Positions 37,170-45,197 of a DNA stretch of 64,000 nucleotides are shown here, in pieces. Position 1 is the first letter of the stretch. Every line of letters starts with the position of its first letter. The stretch is from contig NZ_BKAJ01000031.1 in assembly GCF_007992495.1 (NCBI RefSeq), forward strand, positions 1 through 64,000, read 5' to 3'. Below the pieces are notes generated by a model. It saw only the letters and a program-made list of their open reading frames with translations. It was not told the origin of the DNA and did no database searches. A program made the translations under genes and the position numbers. Source of the DNA: Reyranella soli. GTDB lineage: Bacteria; Pseudomonadota; Alphaproteobacteria; Reyranellales; Reyranellaceae.

Positions 37170-38246
37170 ATGGCTGCCGGAACGGTCGGCGCCTGGTGGA
37201 CGGGCCGCCTGTCGGTGTTCTGGCGGGCGCAGATCGTCGGCTGGGGTCTGTTCTTCCTCGTCGACCTCGTCAATCGACTGCTGACCTACCGCAGCTTCGG
37301 CGTTGCGCTCAGCGTCACGCTCCTGATCACGCCCTGCCTGGTGGTGGTCTCGGCAGGCATGCGCACGGTCTACACGTCGCAAGCCTTGAGCAATCGCCTG
37401 ACACCGCACTCCATCGCGCTGATCGGCGTGTTGTCGGCCGGCGCGGCGGCCATCGTCGTCGCCGTCGTCTTCGCCTTTCGCCGGGCCTTGGACTGGGAGA
37501 TGCCCTACTGGGGGGCTCTCGAGGCCGTGGTGGTGCCGTGGATCCACTACACGCTGACGCTGGCCGGCTGGAGCCTCTGCTATTTCTGGATCCATGCCGA
37601 GATGGCCGAGCAGGCCGAGCATCAGCACGCGGTGCGTGCCGAGGCCGAGGCCTTGCGCCTGGAGCTCGAGGAGCTGCGCCTGCAGCTCGATCCGCATTTC
37701 CTGTTCAACGCGCTGAACGGCGTGGCCGAGGAAATCCCCGAGCATCCGGCCGCCGCCCTCGCCATGCTGCGCAACCTCACCACCTACCTGCGCAACTCGC
37801 TCGACGGTATCAACCAGACCATCGTGACGGTCGACGCCGAGGTCGAGGGCCTGTCGGCCTATCTCGGCGTGCAGCGGGCGCGCTTCGGCGAGCGGCTGCG
37901 GACTCGGATCCATGTCGAGCATGCTGCCGGCGGTCGGCGCATCGCGAGCTTCCTGCTGCAGCCGCTGGTCGAGAACGCCGTCAAGTATGGCCGGCGCGAG
38001 GACGGCCTCGACGTCCATATCGACATCCGCGCTGAGGGCGATGCCCTGCACATCCAGATCGACAACACCGGTACGCTCGAAGAGACGGCCGGTTCGCGCC
38101 GCCGCCGGTCGGGCATCGGTCTGGAGAATGTCCGGCGCCGCCTCGATCTGCACTATCCCGGCCGTCACGCCTTCACGCTGGGCGATGACGGCAACAAGGT
38201 GGTGGCCACGCTCACGCTGGAGGGCGAACCGTGCTCCGGGTCCTGA
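37170..38246 (+). CDS. LytS-type sensor histidine kinase
   Basis: An inner-membrane kinase of about 358 residues. Four likely membrane segments lie in the first 140 residues, followed by a short coiled coil (HAVRAEAEALRLELEELRLQ). The His_kinase domain has its phospho-acceptor in LQLDPHFLFNALNG near residue 173, and the ATPase domain has LLQPLVENAVKYGRR near residue 267 and SGIGLENVRRRLDLHYPG near residue 315. It pairs with the LytTR regulator, whose gene it overlaps by 16 bases. The start is uncertain: ATG 37170 or ATG 37095; neither has a clear ribosome-binding site. About 250 bases separate it from the divergent GH5 gene and hold no other gene. Confidence 0.85.
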   Translation: MAAGTVGAWWTGRLSVFWRAQIVGWGLFFLVDLVNRLLTYRSFGVALSVTLLITPCLVVVSAGMRTVYTSQALSNRLTPHSIALIGVLSAGAAAIVVAVVFAFRRALDWEMPYWGALEAVVVPWIHYTLTLAGWSLCYFWIHAEMAEQAEHQHAVRAEAEALRLELEELRLQLDPHFLFNALNGVAEEIPEHPAAALAMLRNLTTYLRNSLDGINQTIVTVDAEVEGLSAYLGVQRARFGERLRTRIHVEHAAGGRRIASFLLQPLVENAVKYGRREDGLDVHIDIRAEGDALHIQIDNTGTLEETAGSRRRRSGIGLENVRRRLDLHYPGRHAFTLGDDGNKVVATLTLEGEPCSGS

Positions 38247-38950
38247 TCGTCGACGACGAACATCTGGCTCGCCAGGCGATGCGCCGGCTGCTGTCCGCCC
38301 ATCCCGATGTCGAGATCGTCGGCGAGGCCGGGGGCGTGACCCACGCCGTGCAGGAAATCGAGCGTACCCAGCCACAGATGATCTTCCTCGACATCGAGCT
38401 CGGCGGCGGCGACGGCTTCGACCTGCTGGCGACGTTGGACAAGCCGCCCATCGTGGTGTTCGTCACGGCCTATGCCGAGCATGCGGTCGAAGCCTTCGCC
38501 GTCAACGCGGTCGACTATCTGCTGAAGCCCGTGGCGCCCGAGCGGCTGGCCGAATCGCTGACGCGGGTCGAACGCCAGCTCACCCTCGGCGAGATGCAGG
38601 CCGCCGGCGGCCGCGGCGTGATTGCGCTACGCACGCCCAAGCGCACCTTGCTCGCCCAGACCGACGAAATCGTGGCGGTGCGCGCCGACGGCGACTTCAC
38701 CCATGTCTTCGTCGCCGACCAGCCGGCGCTGATGATCTGGCGGACCCTGGCCCATTTCGAGACGCTGCTGCCGTCGCCGCCGTTCCTGCGGCTGGGACGG
38801 TCGCTGATCGTCAATCGCGACCGGCTGCGCCGCATCGAGACGCAGTCGCGCGAGAGCGCGCGCATCATGCTGCAGGGGATGGAAGAAGCGCTGACCCTGG
38901 GGCGCGCCGCGGCGGCGCGCCTGCGCGAGGCCCTGGGCCACGAGGCGTAA
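38231..38950 (+). CDS. LytTR-family response regulator
   Basis: A 239-residue regulator: a receiver domain (LRVLIVDDEHLARQAM; phospho-acceptor Asp in MIFLDIELGGGDGFD near residue 55; YLLKPV near residue 97) and a C-terminal LytTR DNA-binding domain (residues about 130-235; FLRLGRSLIVNRDRLRRIE). The start is GTG 38231, within the end of the kinase gene. The pair would respond to a membrane signal and regulate a few targets; the adjoining glycoside hydrolase gene, divergent from the pair, is one candidate by position only. Confidence 0.9.
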   Translation: MLRVLIVDDEHLARQAMRRLLSAHPDVEIVGEAGGVTHAVQEIERTQPQMIFLDIELGGGDGFDLLATLDKPPIVVFVTAYAEHAVEAFAVNAVDYLLKPVAPERLAESLTRVERQLTLGEMQAAGGRGVIALRTPKRTLLAQTDEIVAVRADGDFTHVFVADQPALMIWRTLAHFETLLPSPPFLRLGRSLIVNRDRLRRIETQSRESARIMLQGMEEALTLGRAAAARLREALGHEA

Positions 38951-39049
38951 GCAGGCCTCCTCTTCGCGGAGTCCGCCCTGCGGGACCGCAAGTTTGACTC
39001 GTCTAGCTCCGGTTGCAACGATCCTCGCAATAGGCGGAGGAAATCGAGC

Positions 39050-39832
39050 ATGGCGGTCGACTGGGCGAGTTCCACCATCGAAGCCGGCGGGACCACGCTC
39101 CACGTGAAGCGCGGCGGCCGGGGGCAGCCGGTGCTGATCCTGCATCACGAAACCGGCACGCTCGACGACCTGCCATTTTACGATGCGCTGGCGGCAAACC
39201 ACGACGTGATCGTCCCGCATCATCCCGGCTACAGCCGTTCGGTGCGCCCCGACTGGATGCGCAGCGTGCGCGACATCGCCGTGATCTACCGCGGCCTGCT
39301 CAGCGAGCTGAAGGTCGCCAAGCCGGCCCTGGTCGGGCTGGGCTTCGGCGGTTGGATTGCGGCCGAGATGGCGACCATGGGACCGGCCGACCTCTCGCAC
39401 CTGGTGCTGGTCGGGGCCATGGGCATCAAGCCGCCGCAGGGCGACATCCTCGATCTCGCCATCACCGGCTATATGGATTACGCCCGCGCCGGCTTCCACG
39501 ACCAGAAGGCGTTCGACCGCGTCTATGGCGCAGAGCCCTCGGTCGACCAGCTCGAGATGTGGGACATCTGCCGCGAGATGAGCTTCCGCATCGCCTGGAA
39601 GCCCTACATGTACAGCCAGACGCTGCCCCATATCCTGAAGACCATGCGCGCTCCGGCCCTGGTCGTATGGGGCGACGACGACAAGGTCGTGCCGGTGAGC
39701 GCGGGCAAGCGCTATGTTGAAGCGCTGCCCAATGCCAGGTTCGAGATCGTCAAGGCGTGCGGGCACTGCGTCGACATGGAGCAGCCCGAGATGCTCGCCA
39801 AGCTTGTCAGTGCTTTCATCGCCGGGAGGTGA
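39050..39832 (+). CDS. Alpha/beta-hydrolase-fold protein lacking the usual nucleophile
   Basis: A 260-residue alpha/beta hydrolase. Strand and loop motifs are present: VLILHHETGTLDDLPFYDAL near residue 28, HHPGYSRS near residue 56, acid in LVVWGDDDKVVP near residue 205 and histidine in ACGHCVDMEQPE near residue 238. The nucleophile elbow, however, reads LVGLGFGGWIAAEMA near residue 93, with Gly where Ser, Cys or Asp should be. It may be a non-hydrolytic member or use another residue. It has a good ribosome-binding site (ggcggagg) and precedes two LLM monooxygenase genes, 4 bases before the first, suggesting a shared catabolic role. Confidence 0.82.
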   Translation: MAVDWASSTIEAGGTTLHVKRGGRGQPVLILHHETGTLDDLPFYDALAANHDVIVPHHPGYSRSVRPDWMRSVRDIAVIYRGLLSELKVAKPALVGLGFGGWIAAEMATMGPADLSHLVLVGAMGIKPPQGDILDLAITGYMDYARAGFHDQKAFDRVYGAEPSVDQLEMWDICREMSFRIAWKPYMYSQTLPHILKTMRAPALVVWGDDDKVVPVSAGKRYVEALPNARFEIVKACGHCVDMEQPEMLAKLVSAFIAGR

Positions 39833-39836
39833 CGCC

Positions 39837-41081
39837 ATGCACCTGATGTATTTCACCGAGCAACCCATGTCGGCCTACGACGAGAAGGCCGGCCGCGACT
39901 TCGGCGCCACGGCGCTGATGTTCTCCAACAAGCATTTCGATCCCGTCGCGGGATCGCGGCTCTACAATAACTACATCGAGCAATACATGCTGGCCGAGGA
40001 GGTCGGCATCGACGGCATCATGCTGAACGAGCACCACAACGCGCCGTTCTGCATGCAGGCCAAGGCCAACATCTTCGCCGCCATCCTCGCTGGCATGACC
40101 AAGAAGGTGAAGATCGTGATGCTGGGCAATCCGCTGCCGCTGGCGGAGAACCCGATCCGGCTGGCCGAAGAGCTCGCCATGATCGACATGATCTCCAAGG
40201 GCCGGCTGGTCTCGGGCTTCGTGCGCGGCGGCGGCCAGGAGCAGCTCGCCACCGGTGTCAACCCGGCCTTCAACCGCGAGCGCTTCGAGGAGGCGCACGA
40301 TCTGATCACGCAGGCCTGGACCAGGACCGGGCCGTTCCGCTTCGAGGGCACGCACTACCAGCATCGCGTCGTGAACCCTTGGGCGGTGCCGTTGCAGAAG
40401 CCCTATCCGCGCGTCTGGATCCCGGGCGTGATCAGCAAGGAGACGATCGTGTGGGCGGCGCAGCAGCGCTATCCCTACATCGCGCTCAACACCTCGATCG
40501 AGCAGACCAAGAAGATCTGGGAGCTCTATGACCAGGTGGCGCTGCAGACCGGCTATGTCGGCGGGCCGGAGAATCGCGGCTACCTGATCCAGGTCCACAT
40601 CTCCGACAACGAGGACAAGGCGCGCGAGAACGCCAAGCAGTTCCGCTGGATGCAGGGCGAGTTCACCGGGCTTGCCCATCCGGTGTGGAGCACGCCGTCG
40701 GGCTACGGCTCGCCCACCAACCGCCGCGCCTTCGTCGAGTTCGCGGCCGGCCGCGCCATCAATCCGCGCGGCAACACCAGCTTCGAGCAGCAGGTCGAGG
40801 ACCTGCGCATCATCTACGGCACGCCCGACCAGGTGGTGAAGAAGCTGAAGCGCATCCTCGAGCAGACCCGTCCGGGCATCCTGGCGCTGTGGGGCAATGA
40901 CGGGTTCGTCAGCCAGGAGGATTCGCTCACCTGCATCCGGCTGATGGGCCAGGAGGTCTTCCCGGCGATCCGCGAGATCGCCAAGAGCCTCGACCTCAAC
41001 AGCCCGTTCGACTCCAACGCGCCGGTGCACCTGAAGTATTCGACCGACCTGAAGCCCGCCAAGGCGGCTGCGGCGGAGTAG
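39837..41081 (+). CDS. Luciferase-like flavin monooxygenase (LLM family)
   Basis: A 414-residue LLM protein: MHLMYFTEQPMSAYDEKAGR at the start, EEVGIDGIMLNEHHNAPFCM near residue 52, and AENPIRLAEELAMIDMISKG near residue 103, followed by GRLVSGFVRGGGQE. The LNEHH pattern is typical of the luciferase/alkanesulfonate monooxygenase superfamily, which uses FMNH2 and oxygen. The start at ATG 39837 lies 4 bases after the hydrolase stop with ggaggtgacg upstream. Paralogues at 46830 and 56384 resemble it most. Substrate unknown. Confidence 0.87.
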   Translation: MHLMYFTEQPMSAYDEKAGRDFGATALMFSNKHFDPVAGSRLYNNYIEQYMLAEEVGIDGIMLNEHHNAPFCMQAKANIFAAILAGMTKKVKIVMLGNPLPLAENPIRLAEELAMIDMISKGRLVSGFVRGGGQEQLATGVNPAFNRERFEEAHDLITQAWTRTGPFRFEGTHYQHRVVNPWAVPLQKPYPRVWIPGVISKETIVWAAQQRYPYIALNTSIEQTKKIWELYDQVALQTGYVGGPENRGYLIQVHISDNEDKARENAKQFRWMQGEFTGLAHPVWSTPSGYGSPTNRRAFVEFAAGRAINPRGNTSFEQQVEDLRIIYGTPDQVVKKLKRILEQTRPGILALWGNDGFVSQEDSLTCIRLMGQEVFPAIREIAKSLDLNSPFDSNAPVHLKYSTDLKPAKAAAAE

Positions 41082-41107
41082 GGCAACTCGGGTCCTCACC
41101 CGTCATA

Positions 41108-41225
41108 CGGGGGAGGATACAGGAGGGGGAAAAGCCTCAAAGCCGATCTCTCCGGGAAGAGATCATTCCGATCTGTAACGGGCGACACCGGCCCTGTAGC
41201 CTTCCCCCTCCTGTATCCTCCCCCG
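41108..41225. repeat. Long inverted repeat between two LLM genes
   Basis: A perfect 24-base pair of arms (41108-41131, beginning cgggggaggatacagg, and 41202-41225) with a 70-base centre. It occupies most of the 187-base gap between the two genes. It is unlike the GTCATCC repeats. The right arm runs into another small hairpin (cccccgcaagcggggg). It could act as a terminator or be another dispersed repeat. Confidence 0.8.
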
Positions 41226-41268
41226 CAAGCGGGGGAGGAGAATGAACGGCTCAGTGGGGAGACCAACC

Positions 41269-42168
41269 ATGATTCTCGGTGCATCTCTACCGGTCGGTGA
41301 CATCGGCGCCGGCCCGACCGTCCTGCGTGACTATGCGCAGGCCGCCGAAGGGCTGGGCTTCAGCTACCTGCTCGGTCCCGACCACGTGCTGGGCGGTAAT
41401 CCCAACGTCGACTACGGCGGCAAGCGCGTCGGCACCACGGCGACCGCCTATCATGACCCGTTCGTGTTGTTCGCCTTCCTGGCGGGCGTGACCAAGAAGG
41501 TGGGCTTCGCCTCGGGCGTTGTGATCCTGGCGCAGCGCCAGGCCGCCCTCGTCGCCAAGCAGGCGGCCTGCCTCGACGCGCTGTGCGAGGGCCGCGAGTT
41601 TCGCCTCGGCATCGGCGTCGGCTGGAACGAGATCGAGTTCCAGGGCCTGGGCATGGATTTCCACACCCGCGGCAAGCGCTCCGAGGAGCAGGTGCGCTTC
41701 ATGCAGGCGCTGTGGGCCGAGCCGCATATCAAGTTCAAGGGCGAGTTCCATCAGCTCGACGACGGCGGCATCAACCCGCGGCCCAAATCGGGCCGGGTGC
41801 CGATCTGGTTCGGCGGCCATGCCGAGGCGACCTTCCGGCGCGCCGCCAAGTACGGCGACGGCTTCATGCCGCTCGCCTATCCGGCAGGCGACGAGGCGCT
41901 GAAAGCCTTCGACAAGCTGCGTGGCCTGATCCGTGCCGCCGGCCGCGATCCCGCTTCGGTCGGGCTTGAGGTCTGGGTGTCGCCTGGCATCGGCAAGGAA
42001 GAGGACTGGCGGCGCGAGATCGGCTTCTGGAAGAAGGCGGGCGTTACCCACGCCACCGTCCACACCACCTACGTCAGCAACCATCACAAGCGTATCGCCG
42101 GCAGGAGCTACGCCGAGCACCTCGACGCGATCACGCGCTATCGCAAGGCCGTCGCCGACCTTCTATAA
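41269..42168 (+). CDS. Luciferase-like oxidoreductase (TIGR03619/F420-type LLM)
   Basis: A 299-residue LLM-family protein: MILGASLPVGDIGAGPTVLR at the N terminus, GFSYLLGPDHVLGGNP near residue 35, FRLGIGVGWNEIEFQGLGMD near residue 115 and VPIWFGGHAEATFRRAAKYG near residue 177. The pattern matches the TIGR03619-type group, which may use FMN or F420. I chose ATG 41269, preceded by ggggagacc, over 41242, which lies next to the inverted repeat. It follows the previous LLM gene but is separated by the repeat. Confidence 0.84.
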   Translation: MILGASLPVGDIGAGPTVLRDYAQAAEGLGFSYLLGPDHVLGGNPNVDYGGKRVGTTATAYHDPFVLFAFLAGVTKKVGFASGVVILAQRQAALVAKQAACLDALCEGREFRLGIGVGWNEIEFQGLGMDFHTRGKRSEEQVRFMQALWAEPHIKFKGEFHQLDDGGINPRPKSGRVPIWFGGHAEATFRRAAKYGDGFMPLAYPAGDEALKAFDKLRGLIRAAGRDPASVGLEVWVSPGIGKEEDWRREIGFWKKAGVTHATVHTTYVSNHHKRIAGRSYAEHLDAITRYRKAVADLL

Positions 42169-42169
42169 G

Positions 42170-42226
42170 TCTTGCCGGAGCGCGGACCTCACTTGAGCGG
42201 GCCTGGAGGCCCGCGGTCCGGCAAGA
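42170..42226. repeat. Interrupted palindrome before the molybdenum hydroxylase genes
   Basis: Arms TCTTGCCGGA (42170-42179) and TCCGGCAAGA (42217-42226) pair exactly, and an inner hairpin GGGCC-TGGA-GGCCC fits inside. It fills the 70-base gap between the LLM gene and the 2Fe-2S subunit gene, and could be a terminator or a small repeat element. Confidence 0.6.
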
Positions 42227-42238
42227 GGGGAGGACCGC

Positions 42239-42715
42239 ATGGCCATCGCATTCACGGTCAATGGCGAGCCAAAGAGCGTCGAGGCGGCGGAGACGGCGAC
42301 GCTGCTCGACGTCCTGCGCAATCATCTCGGCCTGATGGGCACGCGCTACGGCTGCGGTCTGGAGCAGTGCGGCAGCTGCATAGTGCTGGTCGACGGCCAG
42401 CCCGCCTACGCCTGCACCCGCGAGGTCGGCACGGTGGCCGACCGCAAGGTCACGACCGTCGAGGGCCTGGGCACGCCAGCCAGGCCGCATCCCCTGCAGC
42501 AGGCTTTCCTCGACGAGCAGGCCGGCCAGTGCGGCTACTGCCTGAGCGGAATCGTGATGTCGGCCAAGGCGCTGCTCGACCGCAATCCCGCGCCCAGCCG
42601 CGGCGACATCGTCGCCGCCCTCGACCGGCATCTCTGTCGCTGCGGCGCACATCAGCGCATCCTGCGGGCCGTCGAACGCGCGGCGGCCACCCTGCGCAAC
42701 GGAGGCCGGGCATGA
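42239..42715 (+). CDS. Molybdenum hydroxylase 2Fe-2S subunit
   Basis: A 158-residue small subunit of the xanthine dehydrogenase/isoquinoline oxidoreductase type. The plant-ferredoxin cluster is in YGCGLEQCGSCIVLVDG near residue 37 with a fourth Cys in AYACTREVG, and the second cluster uses CGYCLSGIV near residue 99 and LDRHLCRCGAHQRI near residue 132. It passes electrons from the molybdenum centre of the next gene product. Its stop overlaps that gene by 4 bases (ATGA). No FAD subunit gene lies nearby. Confidence 0.92.
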   Translation: MAIAFTVNGEPKSVEAAETATLLDVLRNHLGLMGTRYGCGLEQCGSCIVLVDGQPAYACTREVGTVADRKVTTVEGLGTPARPHPLQQAFLDEQAGQCGYCLSGIVMSAKALLDRNPAPSRGDIVAALDRHLCRCGAHQRILRAVERAAATLRNGGRA

Positions 42716-44832
42716 ACGCGCGTCCGCTGCCGGCAAGCCTTTTGGACAATCCGCGCCTCGACCGCTGGATCCATTTCCAGCCCGACCGCACCGTCCGCAT
42801 CGCCACCGGCAAGGTCGAGATGGGGCAGGGCGTCGTCACCGCCATCGGCCAGATCGCCGCCGAGGAACTCGACCTGCCGATCGATCGCGTCGTCGTGCTG
42901 TCCGGCGATACGACCAACGGTCCGGACGAGCTCTACACGACGTCGTCGCTGTCGGTCGAAGTATCCGGCGGCTCGGTGCGCCTGGTTTGCGCCGAGGTGC
43001 GGGCCAAGGCGCTGGAGCGTGCAGCACTTCGCCTCAACTGCAGCCGCGACGACCTGAGCGTGGTCGACGGCCAGTTCCTTCAGAACGGTGCCGCGACCGG
43101 CCAGGATTACTGGACCGTTGCGGGCGAGATCGATCTTACCCAGGCGGTGACCGGCGCGGCGCCGGTGAAGCCGGCCTCGTCCTATCGGGTCGTCGGGCAG
43201 AGCGTGCCGCGCTTCGACCTGCCGGCGAAGCTCAGCGGTGCGGCCTTCGTCCACGACGTCCTGCCCAAGGATGTCCTGCACGCCCGCACGCTGCGCCAGC
43301 CCAACCGCGGCGCCACCCTGGCGTCGCTCGACGAGGCGGCGATTCGCCGTGCCGCGAAGGGTGAATTGCAGATCGTCCGCGAAGCCAACTTCGTGGCGTT
43401 CGTCAGCCCGATCGAGAGCGTCGCCCAGGCGGCCGCCGCCGCTGCGCCGGCGCACGCCAAATGGGACAATGTCCGCCATCTCGAGGCCGCCCATCAGGAA
43501 GCGGCCTGGCTGAAAGGCCAGGCCAGCGACGATCGACGCATCGGCGCCTGGCCTGCGCCCGCGACGCCGCCCCAGCACCTGGTCCAGATGACGGTGTCGC
43601 GGCCCTACATCGCACACGCCTCGATGTCGCCGTCCTGCGCGCTGGCCGAGTTCCGCGACGGACACCTGACAGTGCGCTCGCATGGCCAGGGCATGCACCC
43701 GTTGCGCAAGAACCTCGCCGCCGTGCTCGGCCTGCCGGTCGAGGCGATCACGGCGCAGCACCTGCATGGCGCGGGCTGCTACGGCCACAACGGCGCCGAC
43801 GATGCGGCCCTCGACGCCGCACTTGTCGCCATGCGCATTCCGAACCGCTGGATCCGTTTGCAATGGCGTCGCGAGGAGGAGTTCGGCTTCGAGCCGGTCG
43901 GTCCCGCCATGCTGGTGACGCTGCATGTCGATCTCGACGAGCGCGGCCGCCCCGCCGACTGGACGACGGAGATCTGGAGCCCGACCCACGTCCAGCGTCC
44001 CGGTACCGGCAGCGGCTATCTGCTGGCGTCCGAGGCGCTCGCCGCTCCGCCGCCCGAGGTCGCGCCGTTCGATCCGTCGGAAGAGCGTGGCGGCGGCGGC
44101 ACGCGCAATGCCGTGCCAATCTACGACGTGCCGGCGCATCGCATCCTGCATCATCTCGTGGTGCGCCCGCCGGTGCGCACCTCGGCGCTGCGCGGGCTGG
44201 GCGCGCTGCCCAATGTCTTCGCCATCGAATCGCTGATCGACGACCTGGCGGCACGGGCCGGCGAGGATCCCGTCGCCTATCGCCTGTCCATCCTGTCCGA
44301 GCCGCGCGCCCGGCGGCTGGTCGAGCTGGTGGCCGAGCGCGCCGGCTGGGCCTCGCGCGGGCCTTCCGGCACCGGCAAGGGCCTCGGCCTGGCGGTCGCG
44401 CGCTACAAGAACCGCGCCGCCTATGCCGCCGTGGTCGCCGCCGTCACTGTGCAGGAGACGGTGAAAGTCGATCGCGTGTGGTGCGTCGCCGACGCCGGCC
44501 TGGTGGTCAATCCCGACGGCGCGCGCAACCAGCTCGAGGGCGGCATCGTGCAGGCCGTGAGCTGGACCCTGAAGGAGCAGGTGAAGCTCGACGCCGAGGG
44601 CATCGCCTCGCGCGACTGGGAGAGCTATCCCATCCTGCGCTTCAGCGAAGTGCCCGAGATGCAGGTCGAGTTCGTCGACGGCGCCGGCAATCACACGCTG
44701 GGCGTTGGCGAGTGCACGGTCGGGCCGACTGCCGCCGCCATCGGAAATGCCGTCAATCATGCGCTCGGTGTGCGCATTCACGACATGCCGCTCACTCGTG
44801 ATCGCATTATGGCTGCGTTGCTGAAAGCCTGA
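42712..44832 (+). CDS. Molybdopterin-binding subunit of a molybdenum hydroxylase (isoquinoline/nicotinate type)
   Basis: A 706-residue catalytic subunit. The N terminus has RIATGKVEMGQGVVTAIGQI near residue 27, typical of the IorB-type fused enzymes. Cofactor and catalytic regions include GAGCYGHNGADDAALDA near residue 350, SALRGLGALPNVFAIESLID near residue 490 and the catalytic Glu in LGVGECTVGPTAAAIGNAVN near residue 662. Such enzymes hydroxylate N-heterocycles or oxidise aldehydes. With only a 2Fe-2S partner, the electron acceptor is probably a cytochrome c or another carrier encoded elsewhere. The substrate is not predictable. Confidence 0.9.
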   Translation: MNARPLPASLLDNPRLDRWIHFQPDRTVRIATGKVEMGQGVVTAIGQIAAEELDLPIDRVVVLSGDTTNGPDELYTTSSLSVEVSGGSVRLVCAEVRAKALERAALRLNCSRDDLSVVDGQFLQNGAATGQDYWTVAGEIDLTQAVTGAAPVKPASSYRVVGQSVPRFDLPAKLSGAAFVHDVLPKDVLHARTLRQPNRGATLASLDEAAIRRAAKGELQIVREANFVAFVSPIESVAQAAAAAAPAHAKWDNVRHLEAAHQEAAWLKGQASDDRRIGAWPAPATPPQHLVQMTVSRPYIAHASMSPSCALAEFRDGHLTVRSHGQGMHPLRKNLAAVLGLPVEAITAQHLHGAGCYGHNGADDAALDAALVAMRIPNRWIRLQWRREEEFGFEPVGPAMLVTLHVDLDERGRPADWTTEIWSPTHVQRPGTGSGYLLASEALAAPPPEVAPFDPSEERGGGGTRNAVPIYDVPAHRILHHLVVRPPVRTSALRGLGALPNVFAIESLIDDLAARAGEDPVAYRLSILSEPRARRLVELVAERAGWASRGPSGTGKGLGLAVARYKNRAAYAAVVAAVTVQETVKVDRVWCVADAGLVVNPDGARNQLEGGIVQAVSWTLKEQVKLDAEGIASRDWESYPILRFSEVPEMQVEFVDGAGNHTLGVGECTVGPTAAAIGNAVNHALGVRIHDMPLTRDRIMAALLKA

Positions 44833-44884
44833 CCGCCAGCTGATATATCTTCTGCACCTTGGTGACGAAGAGGAATGGGATTGG

Positions 44885-45190
44885 ATGATGCGCGTGCTGG
44901 TCTTGTTGTTTGCCTTGCTCAGCATGCCGGTCCTTGCCGCCGCCGATATGCCGTGGTCGGACGCCGATGCGGAGTCCGTAGGCAACGTGTTACTGGCGCA
45001 GGCCCCGCCCCAGTCCCAGCCGCAGGGCGGGCAGCAACAGACCGGTCCTCAGCGGTATCCGGGAGACTATTGCACGCGTCACTGCCGCCCCAACGAAACC
45101 CCGTGCGGCGACGAGTGCTTGGCGCCCAAAGGCGGCGTCACCCCCAAGTGTACGAAGAAGGTCACCACGACCTGCCCCGGCAAGCCGTAG
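44885..45190 (+). CDS. Small secreted Cys-rich protein
   Basis: A 101-residue protein with a signal peptide (MMRVLVLLFALLSMPVLAAA), a Gln/Pro-rich linker and a 45-residue C-terminal domain with six Cys (DYCTRHCRPNETPCGDECL, then KCTKKVTTTCPGKP), which suggests three disulfide bonds in the periplasm or outside. I do not recognise the family. ATG codons at 44885 and 44888 are both possible. It lies 50 bases after the molybdenum hydroxylase and converges with the TauD-like gene, with 7 bases between the stops. Confidence 0.7.
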   Translation: MMRVLVLLFALLSMPVLAAADMPWSDADAESVGNVLLAQAPPQSQPQGGQQQTGPQRYPGDYCTRHCRPNETPCGDECLAPKGGVTPKCTKKVTTTCPGKP

Positions 45191-45197
45191 CAGTGTA

